Part shown: piece by piece, positions 62,014 to 64,000 of the stretch
Layout of the letters: each line of letters begins with the position of its first letter
Numbering within the stretch: the first letter of the stretch is position 1
Source: Edaphobacter aggregans DSM 19364
Lineage (GTDB): Bacteria > Acidobacteriota > Terriglobia > Terriglobales > Acidobacteriaceae
Assembly (NCBI RefSeq): GCF_000745965.1
Contig: NZ_JQKI01000013.1
Span: 107,426-171,425 of the forward strand
Direction of reading: 5' to 3'
Length of the DNA stretch: 64,000 nucleotides
The notes under the pieces: generated by a model
Told to the model about the DNA's origin: nothing
The model's input: the letters and a program-made list of their open reading frames with translations, nothing else
Databases searched by the model: none
Position numbers and translations under genes: made by a program

Positions 62014-63549
62014 ATGGCCACCATCAAGCAATCCGATTTCATCCAGTCTGTCGCTGATGCGCTGCAGTACATCAGCTACTACCACCCTGAGGACTTCATC
62101 ACCAACCTTACGCGCGCCTATGAGCTGGAGCAGTCGCCGGCGGCGAAGGATGCGATGGCGCAGATTTTGATCAACTCGCGCATGTGTGCCGAGGGGCACC
62201 GGCCTGTGTGCCAGGACACCGGCATCGTGACCGCCTTTGTGAAGGTCGGGATGGAGGCGCGCTGGGAGAACTCGGGCTCGCCGCTGATGACCGTGCAGCA
62301 GATGGTCGATGAGGGCGTGCGGCGGGCTTACAACCATCCGGACAACAAGCTGCGGGCGAGCATCCTGGCTGATCCGGCGTTCTCGCGCAAGAACACGGGC
62401 GATAACACGCCGGCCGTGGTCTCGGTCGAGATGGTGCCTGGTGGCGACGTCGACGTGACGGTTGCGGCCAAGGGCGGCGGCTCGGAGGCGAAGTCGAGGT
62501 TTGCGATGCTGAATCCTTCGGACTCGATCGTCGACTGGGTGCTGAAGACGGTGCCGACGATGGGCGCGGGCTGGTGTCCGCCCGGGATGCTGGGGATCGG
62601 CATCGGCGGGACGGCGGAGAAGGCGATGGTGATGGCGAAGGAGTCCCTGATGGACCCGATCGACATGCAGGAGCTGATCGTGCGGGGGCCGCAGAACAAG
62701 ATCGAGGAGCTTCGCATCGAGCTCTACAACAGGATCAATCAGCTGGGCATTGGGGCGCAGGGGCTGGGCGGACTGACGACCGTGCTCGACATCAAGATCA
62801 AGGACTATCCGACACACGCGGCGAATCTGCCGATTGCGATGATTCCGAACTGCGCGGCTACGCGGCATGCCCACTTCCACCTGGATGGGTCAGGGCCGGT
62901 GGCGCTGGAGCCTCCGGCGCTCGAGAGCTGGCCGGAGCTGACGTATGACACCTCGAAGGCGCGGCGGGTGAATCTGGACACCGTCACACGCGACGAGGTG
63001 CGGACGTGGAAGCCGGGCGAGGTTCTGCTGCTGAACGGCAAGCTGCTGACGGGGCGCGATGCCGCGCACAAGCGCTTGACCGACATGCTGAACCGCGGCG
63101 AGAAGCTGCCGGTCGATTTCACGAACCGGTTTATCTACTACGTCGGCCCTGTCGACGCAGTTCGGGACGAGGCGGTGGGGCCGGCTGGGCCGACGACGGC
63201 CACGCGCATGGACAAGTTCACGCGGCAGATGCTGGAGCAGACGGGTCTGCTGGGCATGGTCGGCAAGGCCGAGCGTGGGCAGGTTGCCATCGACGCCATC
63301 GAGGAGTTCGGCGCGGTGTACCTGATGGCCGTGGGCGGCGCTGCTTACCTGGTCTCGAAGGCGATCCGCAGCTCGAAGCTCGTGGCCTTCGGCGACCTGG
63401 GCATGGAGGCGATCTACGAGTTCGAGGTGGTCGATATGCCAGTGACGGTTGCGGTCGACTCCGAGGGCACGAGCGTCCACCAGACGGGTCCGGCGGAGTG
63501 GAAGGCTCGGATCGCTGGCGCGCTGGCGGGGGTACCGATCCTGCAGTGA
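62014..63549 (+). CDS. fumA: Class I fumarate hydratase
   Basis: Iron-sulfur enzyme that hydrates fumarate to malate in the TCA cycle. The 511-residue single polypeptide includes both alpha (about 1-290) and beta (about 330-511) regions. Its [4Fe-4S] ligands are Cys66 (RPVCQDTG), Cys188 (GAGWCPPG) and Cys280 (PNCAATRHAH), with spacing like that of E. coli FumA. The beta-part motifs GPTTATRMD and GKAERG are present. It is followed by three tandem copies of the dispersed repeat and a terminator. Confidence 0.95.
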   Translation: MATIKQSDFIQSVADALQYISYYHPEDFITNLTRAYELEQSPAAKDAMAQILINSRMCAEGHRPVCQDTGIVTAFVKVGMEARWENSGSPLMTVQQMVDEGVRRAYNHPDNKLRASILADPAFSRKNTGDNTPAVVSVEMVPGGDVDVTVAAKGGGSEAKSRFAMLNPSDSIVDWVLKTVPTMGAGWCPPGMLGIGIGGTAEKAMVMAKESLMDPIDMQELIVRGPQNKIEELRIELYNRINQLGIGAQGLGGLTTVLDIKIKDYPTHAANLPIAMIPNCAATRHAHFHLDGSGPVALEPPALESWPELTYDTSKARRVNLDTVTRDEVRTWKPGEVLLLNGKLLTGRDAAHKRLTDMLNRGEKLPVDFTNRFIYYVGPVDAVRDEAVGPAGPTTATRMDKFTRQMLEQTGLLGMVGKAERGQVAIDAIEEFGAVYLMAVGGAAYLVSKAIRSSKLVAFGDLGMEAIYEFEVVDMPVTVAVDSEGTSVHQTGPAEWKARIAGALAGVPILQ

Positions 63550-63685
63550 CCCCTCCACCGGTTTTAGTGCAAGGTATTCCAAAATAATGGGTTAGGTCGG
63601 TACTTCGGTTTTAGCCTGTTTGCAAAGTATTGATTTTGCTTGGCTTGTAGTTTGGACTCCGCGCAAAGTATTCAAAAATAAAGAC
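63550..63685 (+). repeat. Dispersed repeat, three tandem copies C-D-E
   Basis: Three cores follow one another: TGCAAGGTATTC (63568-63579), TGCAAAGTATTG (63621-63632) and CGCAAAGTATTC (63662-63673), 53 and 41 nt apart. Copy C has the full pattern with TTAG after 12 nt and GGTACTTCGG; D has TTGT at the TTAG position; E breaks off before it. They start directly after the fumarase stop. Confidence 0.65.
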
Positions 63686-63693
63686 ATTCATGA

Positions 63694-63724
63694 AAAAGCC
63701 CCGGATCGAGGTCCGGGGCTTTTC
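63694..63724. terminator. Terminator with 12-bp GCCCCGG stem, after fumarase
   Basis: AAAAGCCCCGGA (63694-63705) pairs with TCCGGGGCTTTT (63712-63723) over a 6-nt loop. It can work on both strands. A tail TCTTATCTGTTTCAAGTATA follows, matching loosely the tail on the minus strand beyond 57883. Confidence 0.8.
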
Positions 63725-63841
63725 TTATCTGTTTCAAGTATAGCAAGTCAGAGGTAATTAGAGCAGTTCCAAGGTAGTTATACCCAGGGAGTAGTGTCAT
63801 AGGGCAGAGTGGTAGTGGCGAGTTTTCTGCGACACGAGACG

Positions 63842-64000
63842 ATGGGGCGAGCATTTTCCGACGATTTGCGCTGCCGGATTCTAGAGGCGTATGCGCGGGG
63901 TGGGGTGTCGCTGCGACTGCTGGCCGAGCGCTACGCGGTGAGCTTCGAGTATGTGCGGAAGATTCGCAAACAGCAACTACGGAGCGGGCGGCTGGAGCGA
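63842..64000 (+). mobile_element. IS630-like transposase, N terminus (cut by window edge)
   Basis: The first 53 residues are visible before the window ends (MGRAFSDDLRCRILEAYARG, then VSLRLLAERYAVSFEYVRKI). The Phe-Ser-x-Asp-Leu-Arg start and the following helix-turn-helix are typical of IS630-family transposases. No catalytic DDE residues are included. The left end of the element probably lies between 63740 and 63841, within the sequence after the terminator; no inverted repeat could be confirmed because the right end is absent. Confidence 0.75.

Overview
The window is a high-GC, densely coded chromosomal segment of a Gram-negative bacterium. Outer-membrane proteins, a periplasmic M13 peptidase, Tat and lipoprotein signals, an RND pump and a patatin-type beta-barrel protein show a double membrane. 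RNase J, a YpdA-like bacillithiol reductase, DUF2339/DUF3999 proteins and a familiar style of dispersed repeats and GCCCCGG hairpins make an acidobacterium of the Terriglobia (Granulicella/Edaphobacter/Terriglobus type) the best guess. This is inference from protein flavour, since there is no rRNA gene in the window. I found no tRNA, rRNA, CRISPR array or replication origin. Both ends cut genes: alanine dehydrogenase on the left and an IS630-type transposase on the right.

Layout. 0-6 kb: truncated ald, mreB, a RES/Xre toxin-antitoxin pair, then the leftward housekeeping set phoH-ybeY-CBS/HlyC protein. 6-20 kb: rpsT, a secreted protein of unknown function, an M13 metallopeptidase, DMT and MATE transporters, a MOSC protein, a class C beta-lactamase-like hydrolase, threonine synthase, a HAD phosphatase, a lytic transglycosylase and a flippase-like membrane protein. 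20-33 kb: a rightward run with nrdR, NAD-type isocitrate dehydrogenase, a copper-site lipoprotein, and the aspartate-to-diaminopimelate pathway (asd, lysC, dapB, dapA, dapD). The pathway run is interrupted by an M29 aminopeptidase and a Tat-exported aminotransferase, and ends in RNase J. 33-45 kb: a patatin/BamA-like outer-membrane protein, threonine dehydratase, an SH3/TPR protein, uppP, a ferritin-like DUF2383 protein, ftsK and the overlapping DUF3999/DUF2339 membrane pair. 45-55 kb: a REC-HPt plus NarL-type response-regulator pair, YpdA, and a leftward export locus (RND pump, adaptor, ABC-2 exporter). 55-64 kb: SDR, OmpA-like protein, an isolated GvpL/GvpF gene in AT-richer surroundings, DUF481 and other beta-barrel proteins, an anchored cytochrome c, class I fumarase and the edge of an insertion sequence.

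How the genes work together. Asd, LysC, DapB, DapA and DapD supply most of the succinylase route to diaminopimelate for peptidoglycan. ThrC uses another branch of the same aspartate-semialdehyde pool. MreB, UppP, FtsK and the lytic transglycosylase act on the same cell wall. PhoH, YbeY, RNase J and S20 belong to RNA metabolism and translation.

The most interesting non-coding signal is a dispersed repeat with core YGCAARGYATTC, an exactly 12-nt gap and TTAG. It occurs at four places in the window. In three of them it is followed, in its own orientation, by an A-rich GCCCCGG hairpin. A second pattern is a -10-like hexamer 6-12 nt before start codons that mostly lack a Shine-Dalgarno sequence, which suggests leaderless transcription of several genes.
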